Origin: Paramyrothecium sp. XJ0827
Lineage: Eukaryota > Ascomycota > Sordariomycetes > Hypocreales > Stachybotryaceae
Length of the DNA: 64,000 bases
NCBI GenBank assembly: GCA_020881915.1
Contig: JAJFPB010000002.1
Location: forward strand, 4,537,001 to 4,601,000
Direction of reading: 5' to 3'
Each line of letters opens with the position of its first letter. Positions within the stretch are counted from its first letter, which is position 1. Below are positions 44,760-55,176 of the stretch, piece after piece. The position numbers were made by a program, and so were the translations under genes. The notes under the pieces were generated by a model that was given only the letters and a program-made list of their open reading frames with translations, made no database searches and was not told the origin of the DNA.

Positions 44760-45390
44760 ACAATGGCGCTCACGCGTATGCTCGAAAATCGGATTTGTCA
44801 ATTTTTAGTAGTTACAAATCCTTTTGTTTCACTGGTTTAGAGATCATACTATAATCCCATCAATTATTACATTTATTTTGAACATTTTTACAAGCGAAGC
44901 AGATTAACTAAAGCCTTTTGTAGCGTGATACTGCATTTGCATCTCTTCAAAACCAATGTCGGATTTCTCTTGAATCATTGACCAACACCACCACGTGTAA
45001 GTCGAGAGCTTCAACACAAGCAGCTTTGCCAACAAAACGTTGGTTTATTTGCGCTGAGCAATACCACAATCATTAAACTCCCCAAGCTTCTTTGGCAGCT
45101 GAGAACCATTCCAGTTTTAGCCTATACGTAGTGCTAGAGCACGATGTGATGGGAAACCCACTGCCGAGGGGGGGATGTGGATGTTCGACATTGTGTAGAG
45201 TAAGAGCCTGTTAGGCATAGGAAGGCAAACTTACGATCAGTTGAATACACACTTGAAGATCATTTCCTAATTGATAATTGGTCCTTCGGTTCTATCCACA
45301 AGATAATTTGTGCAAGCCGCAGTTTCACGTCGGCCCACCTCACGTTCAGACGCGGCCCGTATCATTATTAATGCCCGATCATCCCCACCC

Positions 45391-45401
45391 TTATCGCCCG
45401 A
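45391..45401 (-). promoter_or_regulatory. Composite GATA/CGGGCGA site of hydantoinase promoter
   Basis: TTATCGCCCGA, identical to 42164-42174; about 170 bases before the hydantoinase ATG. A partial copy (TGCCCGAT) lies at 45372-45379. Confidence 0.55.
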
Positions 45402-45420
45402 GACAGACAGTGCTTTAGGG

Positions 45421-45428
45421 TCGGGCGA
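45421..45428 (+). promoter_or_regulatory. TCGGGCGA element of hydantoinase promoter
   Basis: Inverted relative to the 45391 copy, spaced by 19 bases; the arrangement could suit a dimeric factor. Confidence 0.5.
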
Positions 45429-45567
45429 CGCAGCTCGATCGGCAGAGCTCTTGGGTTCCAGCTCTGCCATTTAAAAGGTGTCAAATCATCGGCAGTAGCC
45501 GGGGAGGAGGGGATAATTGACGCTTGATAATAGGTTCAGAGGGCCAGAATTCGGAACATTCATAAAA

Positions 45568-47169
45568 ATGGCGATTTCTCCTTTTGATGCTTTGGATTGC
45601 ATCATTCTAGACGGTACTGTTGTAACAGCAGCGGATATCGGTCGATATGATATTGGCATCAAGGACGGCAAGATTGCCATCTTAGCGCCCAGACTCTCCT
45701 TGTCAGGGACCTCAGCGACCAAAGTAATCGACGCCGAGGGCGCCTATGTCATGGTTCGTACCCTCCTTACATCCGTTATGAACAGACTCTAATGTACCGT
45801 GTCTCGTTAGCCTGGTGGAGTAGACGCACATGTCCACTTGGCAGAACCAGAGCTATTTGGCAAAGGCAAATCGGCGGACGACTATGAATCGGGTGAGTGG
45901 TCCAAGCCTGTGAATTGTGGCTGTCCATGAAAATAACCATACGTTCCAGGCACCCGATCTGCCGTTGCCGGTGGAACAACGACCATTGTCGCATTCGCAC
46001 CTCAAGGCAAGAAGGATCCGTCCGTCCTAAATGCCTTGAATGAAGCTGCTGCAAAGGCCGAGAATGTAGCCTACTGCGACTATTCCTTCCACGTAATTAT
46101 GGCAAATCCCACCAGGCAGGCTCTTGACGAGTTCACCGTGCTCCGTGAGCGGGGCATCTCGTCAGTCAAGATCTACATGACATATGAGGCCCTCCAACTC
46201 CGCGATAATCAGATACTCGATGTGCTCCTGCAAGCTCGCTCGACTGGCATCACTACCATGATCCATGCCGAGAACGGCGACATGCTCAACTGGATGACGG
46301 AGCAGCTCGAAAGCCGCCTACTTCTTGCGCCCAAGTACCACGCCACGTCGCGGCCTCAACTGCTTGAAAGTGAGGCAACAAACCGTGCCATCGCATTGGG
46401 TCAACTAGTCGGCGCGCCCATACTGATTGTTCACGTATCCTCGCCCGAGGCCGCAGAGACAATTCGAAAAGCACAGACAAATGGCTTGCCTGTCTACGCC
46501 GAGACATGCCCACAGTACTTGTTTCTTACGCGGAAAGAGCTGGAGCGGCCAGGGTTCGAAGGTGCCAAATGTCTTTGCGCACCACCACCGCGCGATGGCG
46601 AAGAGGACCTGGAAGGCATCTGGCGTGGCTTGCAAAACGGCACATTCACAATCCTTTCTTCAGACCATTGTCCCTTTCTGTACGATAACGCCGAAATTGG
46701 TAAAAAGTCAGCCATTACTGAGGATGAGCCACTTGGTCGATTCCGCTACATCCCCAACGGATGTCCCGGAGTAGAAACACGTCTTTCTCTAGTTATGAGC
46801 GCCAATCGACTCACTCCTCAGAAGTTTGTCGAAGTCACAAGCACGAATCCCGCCAAGTTGTACGGCCTGTATCCGCAAAAGGGCGCCATGATCCCGGGCG
46901 TGTCGGACGCCGACCTGACCATCTGGTACCCGTCCTTGGAACCTTTCCCCGTAACGAACGACAAGTTGCATCACAATGTCGACTACACGCCTTATGAGGG
47001 CAGGCAAATATCTCAATGGCCGCGATATACTCTGGTCCGAGGCCAGGTGGTTTGGGATAGGGATAATGGAGGCATAGTGGGCTCAAAAGGATATGGAAAG
47101 TTCACGAAACGGGATCGTAGCTTTTTCTGTCAAGAAGAGTTGCCACCATGGGATATTGAACAGTGGTAA
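45568..47169 (+). CDS. Hydantoinase/dihydropyrimidinase (amidohydrolase superfamily)
   Basis: 495 aa from exons 45568-45753, 45811-45892 and 45950-47169. It hydrolyses cyclic ureides (hydantoin, dihydropyrimidine or allantoin type) to N-carbamoyl products with a two-metal site. All expected ligands are visible: DAHVH after PGG (HxH), Lys in SVKIYMTY (the carboxylated lysine), His in MIHAENGD, His in LIVHVSSPEA, and Asp in ILSSDHCPF. The NPAKLYGLYPQKG block is typical of D-hydantoinases and dihydropyrimidinases and argues against dihydroorotase. Start MAISPFDALDC at 45568; upstream in-frame codons are not conserved. Cytosolic, no targeting signal seen. The promoter carries the motif shared with the permease. 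Confidence 0.92.
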
Positions 47170-48068
47170 ATTTTAACTGGTCACAGATGTTTTTCGAGAG
47201 ACAATGTCTTATCCACGTACTATAACCGTGTGCTACATCGCGTAGCCTGCGTCAACGAGCAAGCCGTTAAAGCGGATGCCGTTAGGGGAGTATGGGGATG
47301 TCTGTGGTCTACGCAAATGATGAAGAATAAGCAGTTGGGGAAGACCACAGAATTGCCGGGGAATCCTATTGAGTTGAGAAGCTGTACGGCTATTTTATAC
47401 GTAGTATTGTAATGTCGTCTATTACATAGCTCTTGAGATATATACTAGCTCTCCAGGTTGCCGAGCTCAGCCTTGGAATCACTGTCTTCTGCTCATCCTC
47501 ATATCCTCGCTTGCCACCGGGTTCCACTATCTTCCACTCATACGCCGTTGACTCTGTTAGGATGTTTATGGTCACGCCCAAGAGAAGCAATCAATATAAC
47601 CCTTTCAAAGTCTCCATTAGGGTTAGATCTCGTGGATAAGGCGTCTCATCAACCCTGGCAAAGGAGCCGTTTCCATCTTGCTCGCCATGTGGCCAGCGTA
47701 CAGCCGCTCGGCAGTAATCGAGATCTTGAGAAAGGATTTAGTCTAGGGCCTATGTATAAAAAGAAGCCACGTAATGCTTTGAGTGGTCACATTTGCTTCT
47801 TGCGAATCATTTGACCACTATAGAGCGATTAGGAAATGTGTTACTTCCACAATCTCCTGTTTGGGTCGCAGTACCTTTCACTAAATGCTTGATACATGTT
47901 GTTCGTTATTATTCCATTAAATAATATTTTCTTCAAGATATTTAGATTGCTACCGTTCGCGACTGGCAGCAGTGTCCTGACTACCTCAGTAATACAGAAT
48001 CGGTAGCACATCCTGGTGGCGGTAACCCCCGAGAAAAATATCTACAGGCAAGAAACCTCCGAAGCTAA
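47170..48068. other. Intergenic, no gene recognised
   Basis: Between the 3' ends of the hydantoinase and HET genes; only short unsupported ORFs. Confidence 0.5.
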
Positions 48069-50171
48069 CTATTTCAAAGTTATATTGGTTGTTTTGTCAC
48101 CTCTAACAGATCCTTCTACTGGTGATGTCTCGTAATTGGTACCAGGAAGAAGTTGGGAACGGTACATCCACAAACAATCCCCTACGTATAGGCTCGACTC
48201 CGTGGCCCCAGACTCGTCGTTTCTCAGTAGGAAAGACCATTTGTACGGGTACTGATCCATCCAGTCCGTCCTCATGTCAGTGTATCTGTAGGTGGTGTCC
48301 GCAGTGTATATGGTATCGCCCAATTGTGCGTGTTGCGGGGCCAGTCCGATTATTGGAAACCGTGAGAAACTCTTCGGTCGGCCGTTGACTGGTGTGGTGA
48401 TGAATAAGCTATAACCATAGGCCCTGGTGATGATGGCCCTGTGGAGTAGCTTGAAATCTTCGTCCTCTTCGTCCACCGAAAGGCCGAGCCCTTCGTGATC
48501 TTCAGAACCGAGGAGCCAATTTTGGAAAGCGGATGACCAGTCGTCTCCAGACGACCAACTCTCTTCATCATTTGGTCCTCGAGTGAGCAAGCAGAGAAGT
48601 TGGTCTCGGAGAAGTGCCTCCAAGTCATACTCTGACAATTCGGGCACATCACCGTCCGTCGTCTCATAAGAATTAACCCCTACTCGGCAGTACATCTCCG
48701 ATGTGTTATTGTCCCGTACCCAAGTGTATATCATGGCCATAGCATCTTTGAGCCAGGATACCGATCCCTGGAAATCTTTTGATCTGGACTGGAAAGGCTT
48801 AGATAGACTCTCGATAACCCCAAGGTTGATAATACCGGTCTCCGAATCAAACTTCATGGCGAGCGTGTTCGTAGCCTCGTCAACGGAGGTCCGAGCGAGC
48901 GGATACGAATCCTCATCCCACAGGCTTTGACGACCCACTGGCAATCTCCAGTCAGGAGCCCAGCTGGGCAATTGACTCTCGGCTTCACTTCGAAGTTCAT
49001 TGCTTGCAGCCATGAGTAATAAAGCCGTTTGAGCAGTAAGGGGCTTCATGTCATCATACTTTCTCCCTTCTGAACTTTTGGCGCAGGCTATCGCAAAGTC
49101 CAAGTAGACCTGCTCGACTGTGGCCGAGTAGTCAACAATGAATGGGATGATTGATGCTCCATTGGTCAACTTGCCTGGGGCTTGTGGCTTGGCGGGCATC
49201 GGATTCTGGCGGGCTGCGTCAATCGAGAAAAGGTAAGTGTCACTGCTCATGCCAGCTATTGCGTAAATTCTGTCTCGGTCATCCTTGCACTTCTTGTCTT
49301 TAAAGATCACAAGAAGCTCGAGAACGCTCTTCAATATCTTCTGCTGTGCGAAGCCATGGGTGTCCAACCACATTGCTGCTATGAGGAAGGAAATGTTAGA
49401 CGAAGTGGTTTTGAACCACAGATCGCCATCGTCTCGCCATTGACGATACAGCAACGCCGCGATTCTGACGAAAGGAACTGTGACGCTGCCGCAGGTCAGG
49501 ACCACGTCGGCATTCGCGCAGACCTCTTGTACGACCCATAGCCTTTCGAACTACGGTAAAGTAGAAAACTCGAGCAACTGAGTAGTTATGATCTGTGGAA
49601 AAGAGTCGGCCGAAATGTCCATATCACACCTTGCGAAGCGGTCAAGTATCCTTAGCGTTGATTCGGCGAACTTATGCTCACCGAGCCATACAATCACCCT
49701 ACTGGCCCGCCGATAAATCTTGAACATGAACGGGATCTGCCGCGCCTTGTCGTCGTCGTCATTTTGGTCTATGCAGACAGCGTCTACCCACAGTTTTCTA
49801 ACAACGTGCGGGTCGCGGAGGCGGAGGAGCCCATCACGCAGATTAGACGTGATGCGGAGCATGAAGGTCTCATCAACAATCAGCCGGTGAACTAGTACCT
49901 GGTCCTCCCAGGTATACGAAACGGCCTCGTAGCTGGCAGATGACAACGAGTCCACATCGATGTCGCGGATTTGGCACCTAAGAGGTGCATGTGGATCGCC
50001 CCCTGAGGGATGCAGTTCAAGGATGCGTGTCTGGGCATTAGGCGAAAGTGGGCGGTAGCGATACAGTGTATCGAACGAACGCGGGCGGGGCCTTGTGTCG
50101 GCGACGTCTCCCATATTGAGAGGACGAAGTTGGCTGACTAGGTCCATATTTTCACTCTGAAGCGAAAACAT
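48069..50171 (-). pseudogene. HET-domain (heterokaryon incompatibility) gene with one amber codon
   Basis: One uninterrupted frame of 701 codons except for a TAG at 49551-49553. The N-terminal part has the HET blocks SYEAVSYTWED, LRDGLLRLRDPHVVRKLWVDAVCIDQND and IPFMFKIYRRASRVIVWLGEH. The frame after TAG resumes with FERLWVVQEV, the third HET block, and CGSVTVPF. In this family the position of the stop is normally Trp (WFxRxWVVQE), so TGG has become TAG. HET proteins trigger cell death on non-self fusion; this allele would give a 206-residue fragment unless read through. The remaining 470 residues are the usual variable C-terminal part (SWAPDWRLP is a common HET-protein motif). No other lesion seen, so the loss is recent or the base is a sequencing error. 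Confidence 0.88.
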
Positions 50172-50855
50172 CGTTTCTCTCTTGAATCAGGGGCCAAAAA
50201 GAAATGCCACAGCCGGCGCGCTGTTCTGCAAGACGCAGGTGGCATGATTATATACGCTGGATATATTAGAAAAACGGCCTGAGGCATTGACGCAGGGGTT
50301 GCAGGATCATGAGTCGACCTACTGTGAGATTCTGCTCAAATTTAAATTTAGAATAGCTAAATAAAGCATTATAACGGGGCCGGATTCTGGTTAACCAGGG
50401 TTTGGCTTGGCCGCGTTGTGGCCGAACATCGGACACAAAGGCATCGTGCCCACGGAAAGTGGCTATACATCTTACAGACTCAGCGCAACCTGGCAGTTGT
50501 TCAAATTCTCGTTCAAAATTCTCGGATTCGATCTGATGACAGACTGCGGAGCGGGCTAAACGTCATCTCTAGGTGCAGCTGCCTGTTCCGAATCACTCTT
50601 CCCACGACCCACAAACAAATTGACTTGTCGGCTAGAATGAGATAAAGTCTTTCAAAATGTTGGAAACTGATTATATGACTTTGAAACATAGATGCGCAAC
50701 ACCATGATATTGCTAAGACAAACCGGAGCAACATTGCGATGTATGACGTAAGTGAGCCCCGACAGACCAAATAAATGCCACCATCACCTCGGATGAACTT
50801 AGTTGCTGCATTCAACACCCAAACATTGAAACAAAGAGCTTTTACGATTCTCACA
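50172..50855. other. Intergenic, divergent promoter region
   Basis: Between the HET and isochorismatase-family genes. No copy of the CGGGCGA motif was found here. Confidence 0.5.
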
Positions 50856-51407
50856 ATGAATACCGCACTAATCGTGGTTGATATGCAAAACAACTTCCTT
50901 GAGATGGTCTCATCCTCTCTCGACAACGTCTGCACCCTCATCAAGATCTTTCGCGCGGCCAAGCTCCCCGTCGTCTTTACGCAACACGGCCACAGCGACG
51001 AGGAACTTACGCCGCCATTCAAAAATCAACTTGTCAAGAAATGGGGGGCTGACGGTTCTATCCGTATTGGCACCGAGGGCTGGGAGTTGATCCCGGAAAT
51101 CAAGGAGCTGGTGCAAGACTCGCCTGTCGTGCCCAAGAATACGTACGATGGCTTCCTCGGCACGGATTTGGAGAACATTCTCCACAAACAACACGTAGAG
51201 AGGGTCGTTGTGTGTGGCGTTATGACGGACTGCTGCTGCGATACTACAGGAAGGGCGGCCTTTAACCGCGGGTTCGAGACGTGGCTGGTCAGTGATGCGT
51301 GTGGTAGTGGGAGCCAGGCGCAACACCAGGCCGGTTTGAATGCTTTTGAGTTTGCATTTGGGCCCGTTGTGTCGAGTGAGGAGGTGCTGGGAGAGATTCA
51401 AGAATGA
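50856..51407 (+). CDS. Isochorismatase-family cysteine hydrolase (putative N-carbamoyl amidase)
   Basis: 183 aa, intronless, ATG at 50856 (MNTALIVVDMQNNF). The catalytic triad of the family is visible: Asp in VVDMQNNF, Lys in VPKNTYDGF, and Cys in VVCGVMTDCCCDTT, with the usual cis-peptide bond context GVMT. The family includes N-carbamoylsarcosine amidase, ureidoacrylate hydrolase, nicotinamidase and isochorismatase. Beside a hydantoinase and a HyuAB enzyme, hydrolysis of an N-carbamoyl intermediate to amino acid, CO2 and ammonia is the most economical role; this is inference from context. Nicotinamidase is less likely because the usual metal-binding D-x-H-x-x-H pattern was not seen. The three consecutive Cys at the active site are unusual. 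Confidence 0.85.
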   Translation: MNTALIVVDMQNNFLEMVSSSLDNVCTLIKIFRAAKLPVVFTQHGHSDEELTPPFKNQLVKKWGADGSIRIGTEGWELIPEIKELVQDSPVVPKNTYDGFLGTDLENILHKQHVERVVVCGVMTDCCCDTTGRAAFNRGFETWLVSDACGSGSQAQHQAGLNAFEFAFGPVVSSEEVLGEIQE

Positions 51408-51986
51408 AAAGGCCTCGATACATAACGACAATCACGGTTTCACTGACAGCATCAATTGGTGACTACTGCAGCTTAGGGAACCCCCTCACTTGTAGTGGCC
51501 CAGCAAAAAGTAAAGCATAATAGTGAATGAAGTCACCGCACTAGCGTTATTTTGGTATCTAATTTGGAGGATTATTCAGCTTCGGTTGAATGGAAGAAGA
51601 GTATAACAAAAGACCCAGGATTTAAGCACGCATACGAAGTCAATGTGATGGTTTAATAACAGTGGTATGAGGCTTCATGAGTACTCCAGTAGTTATGCCA
51701 ACCCACATCAACGTCCTTTTCTCTATGTCCGTAGAGCTATTAGTAAAGGGTGCTCCACAAAACAGCCACCTCCAGAAGAGGATAATGAAGGCACTTGTAG
51801 ACTTTCTATCATGCATGGGACGGACATACTTCTTGAGGCCGATAGGATTCTGGTTAAAATTTAAGAGTATCTTAACTTGAGAGGATATTCTAGATTTCGT
51901 ACTCCAATAGGCCCTTATGCTTCTCAAATCATCAACTGCTGCTCTTAATGGAACCTCGATACGATATTGGTTTATTGTAGGACGTT
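51408..51986. other. Intergenic, no gene recognised
   Basis: Nothing coding or repetitive seen. Confidence 0.5.
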
Positions 51987-52274
51987 TCAAGGAGCGGCTT
52001 TGATAACGTCAACCTTCTTGCTGCCAGCCCATGGTTGGCGAATTTCCAGAAGCGTTTCGGGATGGGTTGCATCATTATCTCGGTTGTTGATCCACTTGAC
52101 CGTTCCTGATTGCCTGTCCGACCTTGGTGGCTATTTCACCGTTCCAGATTGCCTGTCTGACCTCGGTGGCCATTTAACCGTCCCCGTCTGCCTGTCCGAT
52201 CGTGGCGGCAGTGCCGCGGCGTTCAAGACCGAAACGCCGGCGATAATTGTGAGAAAAGACTTGATGGAAACCAT
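51987..52274 (-). pseudogene. Small secreted protein with 13-residue repeats, interrupted by an amber codon
   Basis: ATG at 52274 gives a signal peptide (MVSIKSFLTIIAGVSVLNAA). Then come three 39-bp direct repeats encoding PPRSDRQ(T/S)GTVK followed by W, stop and W. The TAG at 52131-52133 stands where the first and third units have TGG, so the frame was probably open to 51987 (95 codons). The last repeat is followed by WINNRDNDATHPETLLEIRQPW and a Lys-rich end. No database family recognised. Candidate small secreted protein or repeat-peptide precursor, now truncated to 47 residues. The plus strand across the repeat is also open but has no ATG at its start. Confidence 0.5.
52080..52214. repeat. 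39-bp tandem repeat, about 3 copies
   Basis: Units beginning ACCGTTCC/ACCGTCCC at about 52099, 52138 and 52177, each 39 bases, with TGCCTGTC-GACC cores. Length a multiple of three keeps both strands open. Confidence 0.8.
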
Positions 52275-55176
52275 TCTGAGTCTTGAAAAGGAGCCAGGTG
52301 GGCAGGGATAAGGCACGAGGTATGGTACCACGACAATTCCCACAGCGCGGATGGTGGTTTTATCGAGGTAGGCTCTGAAATGTCGCGCGTTCCAGATGCA
52401 ACCGAACGGACAAGGACAAGCACGCACTTCTTATAGGAAATGGTGAGGGCCTGGTCCGTTTGCTGCACGACCCCAGTCAGCTGAAAATCACGACTAATCG
52501 ATGGCACGAGACATGCCACATCGGTCCGGATGAGGACTTGGCATAGGATTCCGCTAGCCTATCAAGTGAAAGATGAATTTCGCTAAACGAGAAGAATCCA
52601 CCCATGAATTATTGCGCATGTTCAGCTTTCCATTACTCGATACAACAAGGCTGACACCAAGGTGGTCCAGTGCAGTGAAGAACACTTAGAGCGAACCTCG
52701 CGTCCTGTGTCCCAAAAATGGCATTTGAAGATACAAGCAAGGCAGCCTTCATTCTGTCCGACTCTTTCTATGCCGTCTTTGTCACAATACAAAGCGCAAA
52801 TGTGGAGACAGGACTTGGACCGTCTCCCCCCTTGACCATGCCCACGAATCCACGATCATATCGAAAGACTTGTCTTAGGAAACCTTGCCAATCACAGTAG
52901 GGCTTCCCAATCTAAAGCATTCATCAAGGCTGTTAGGGAACCCCTGTGATATCAGACATTAGGCTACAAGCCGCCAGGCCCTGCAAAATCATTGGTGAGG
53001 TAGCAACAGTGCCGATTAATCAGCGAGTGTCACATCCACGGAACGATGGATGGTGAGGCTCAAGCATCAAGAGGAGTTCAGGAGCAAACTACGCTTGTTT
53101 GACAATAATTGACAGACAATGCCATTAAGACATGAGCGTCTTTACATCAAACGCGGATACTGGAACTGGAGAAGACAAAGGCCAATATGTAGAGGAGAAG
53201 GAGCCATGAAAAATATGGAGCTACGAAGTCCATTGTTTCGGGGTCTGTTCTGCTCTATAATAGCCTAACGAGATCTCAAGCCATTTGACCTCAATGCTCT
53301 TTAGTGATGTATTGCTGTAAAACGTGTGTAATTGCAAAGTTTCAGGTCTCCTAGCACACAGGCAGCTTTCTGTTTCATTTCCAGCATCCTCCAAACCAGG
53401 TACTTTACAAGCCAAAAGTTGCCCACCATGTAGCGTTGCCTTTGGAAGAATCAGCCTGGCCTTCTCTGTTGGCCTGCGCGTCGTCTTCTTTGCTAGAAAA
53501 CAACAAAGCCATTAGATAGACGCTTATTGCTGCAATGATCGGGCCGTAAATGGTGAAACCGTCATGCAGGCTTGTCGAGCTCTGAGCGGACACGGCAACC
53601 GAAAAGTGAATCGTAGCGAGAGAAACACAAAATAGAAAGCTAAAGCTCAGACATTAGAGATGAGTGTATTGCTTGAGTATCGGTTGTACATAGTTCGCAC
53701 AAGGCATAACACGTCGGTTGAGATACAACAATCCACTGGTAGAAATTATCAAGAACTCTTAGCAGATGTAGGATGAGACAGGAGATGACATGTTACATGA
53801 GACTGGAGATGAGTTATAGTATGAAGCAGGGGACACGCACAACTTGCATCGATGTTTCGCTTCGCTTTTGATGAGGCGAAACTGCATCAAGAGATGTACC
53901 GAGATGAATATAGCCCATAGGAAGTATAGTCTAAAATAGCACCGTCAGCGTGAAAGAAGTCAGATTTTCAGTCTCAGGAAGGTATACATGATCCATGATA
54001 TCATTGGCGCGGTTTTCAAGATTCGCATTGGTATCAGGGCAATGGCTGAAACAACCGAGCCAATGCCGCTGCCCACACGCAGGAGATTCATTGCACATTT
54101 CATCTCCAAGGCTCTCCTTGGGTACCGCGATATATAAATGAAAGGCTCAGTAGTGAACAAGTCTGCTTAGAATTCAGAAATGGTAGACTGATGCATGCAT
54201 GAAGGTGGTAACAGAATTTGGGGCCTCAGCTTTGGATATATACATAGTCCAAACGGTTCTCCAAGATACATCCTTGAGGTGATTCAAGTATTCTTCCAAA
54301 TATCATGCTCTAGCCCCGCCTTCACTGGCCAATTGAGCCCCAGAGCCTCAAGGTATTTGTCATAGTCGGCTGAGACATGGCGAGCTCTGCGCCGTGTCTC
54401 AGTCAATAACGGCAATCGTCAAGAAGCAAAGGGCAGAGGCCAATCCTGAAATGACCGAGCCGTTTGTACTGGGCCAAGCCGGGCTGTGTAGTGGCCAGTG
54501 GTGTCTGCATCGTTCCAGGAAGTCGTGGCTCATTCCGCTACCAAGCTGGACCGCTCTCTTCTCTCCCACCTTGTCTCATGAGCTTCCGACAAGGCTTGCA
54601 CACTTGCAGGTGGTGATGCAGCACTCAAGAAAAAGAAAGAAAGAAAAATAGGCGAAGATGGTTCTGCGGGGCGATTGGCACACTGCCACAGCCGGTAGGC
54701 AACCACATCAAGACTGGCATGTAAAGCTCTTATCGCTTCCAACTAATTCCAACCCCGAAAGGCGCCCTCTATTACCTGTGAATGGATTCGGGTGTTGACT
54801 GAAGCGACCAGCCTTCTTTCTCATGGACTATTCTCCGTAGCACAAGACTAACATAAAAGAGCACTGGACGATTAGGCTTCTTTTCGTCTACTCTTAACAG
54901 CACACCCACCGTATTTCAAAAGGAATAAAACAGTGATATCGCCTTTTTGATCCCGAAAAACTCACCCTAATCCTACCTAGTAAGCAAAATGGTGATATCA
55001 GTGTTTTAACCCTGACGAGACAACAGTGGTGGGCTCGTGGCACATAAAAAGATAGAATTCTACTTGCTGTTCAGACAACTTATGTTGAGGCTCAGTGCGA
55101 TTCTACGCTTCTGCAAGGAAGGCAAAGGTTGTTATTTGTTTCTGACTATTTCTTCCTGTGAAAGATAGGTATAATG
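52275..55176. other. Gene-poor region, about 2.9 kb
   Basis: Only short ORFs. One at 53405-53593 (minus, 62 aa) has a possible TM segment (YGPIIAAISVYLMALLF) and a hydrophobic in-frame upstream extension without an ATG; too weak to call a gene. No transposon signatures recognised. Confidence 0.4.

Larger units (their letters stand above)
44760..45567. other. Intergenic region with hydantoinase promoter
   Basis: No gene recognised. The part nearest the hydantoinase carries two CGCCCGA elements (45391-45401 and 45421-45428). Confidence 0.6.

Noticed and set aside
45568..47169. Allantoinase or dihydroorotase instead of hydantoinase
   Set aside because: The carboxylated-Lys context and NPAKLYGLYPQKG fit hydantoinase/dihydropyrimidinase better; allantoinase cannot be fully excluded without a tree.
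51967..52311. Plus-strand open frame across the 39-bp repeat
   Set aside because: No ATG at its start and no signal peptide; the minus strand has both, so the plus frame is probably open only because the repeat length is a multiple of three.
53405..53593. 62-aa minus-strand ORF with one TM segment
   Set aside because: No family, no resolved start; kept only as a note in the gene-poor region.
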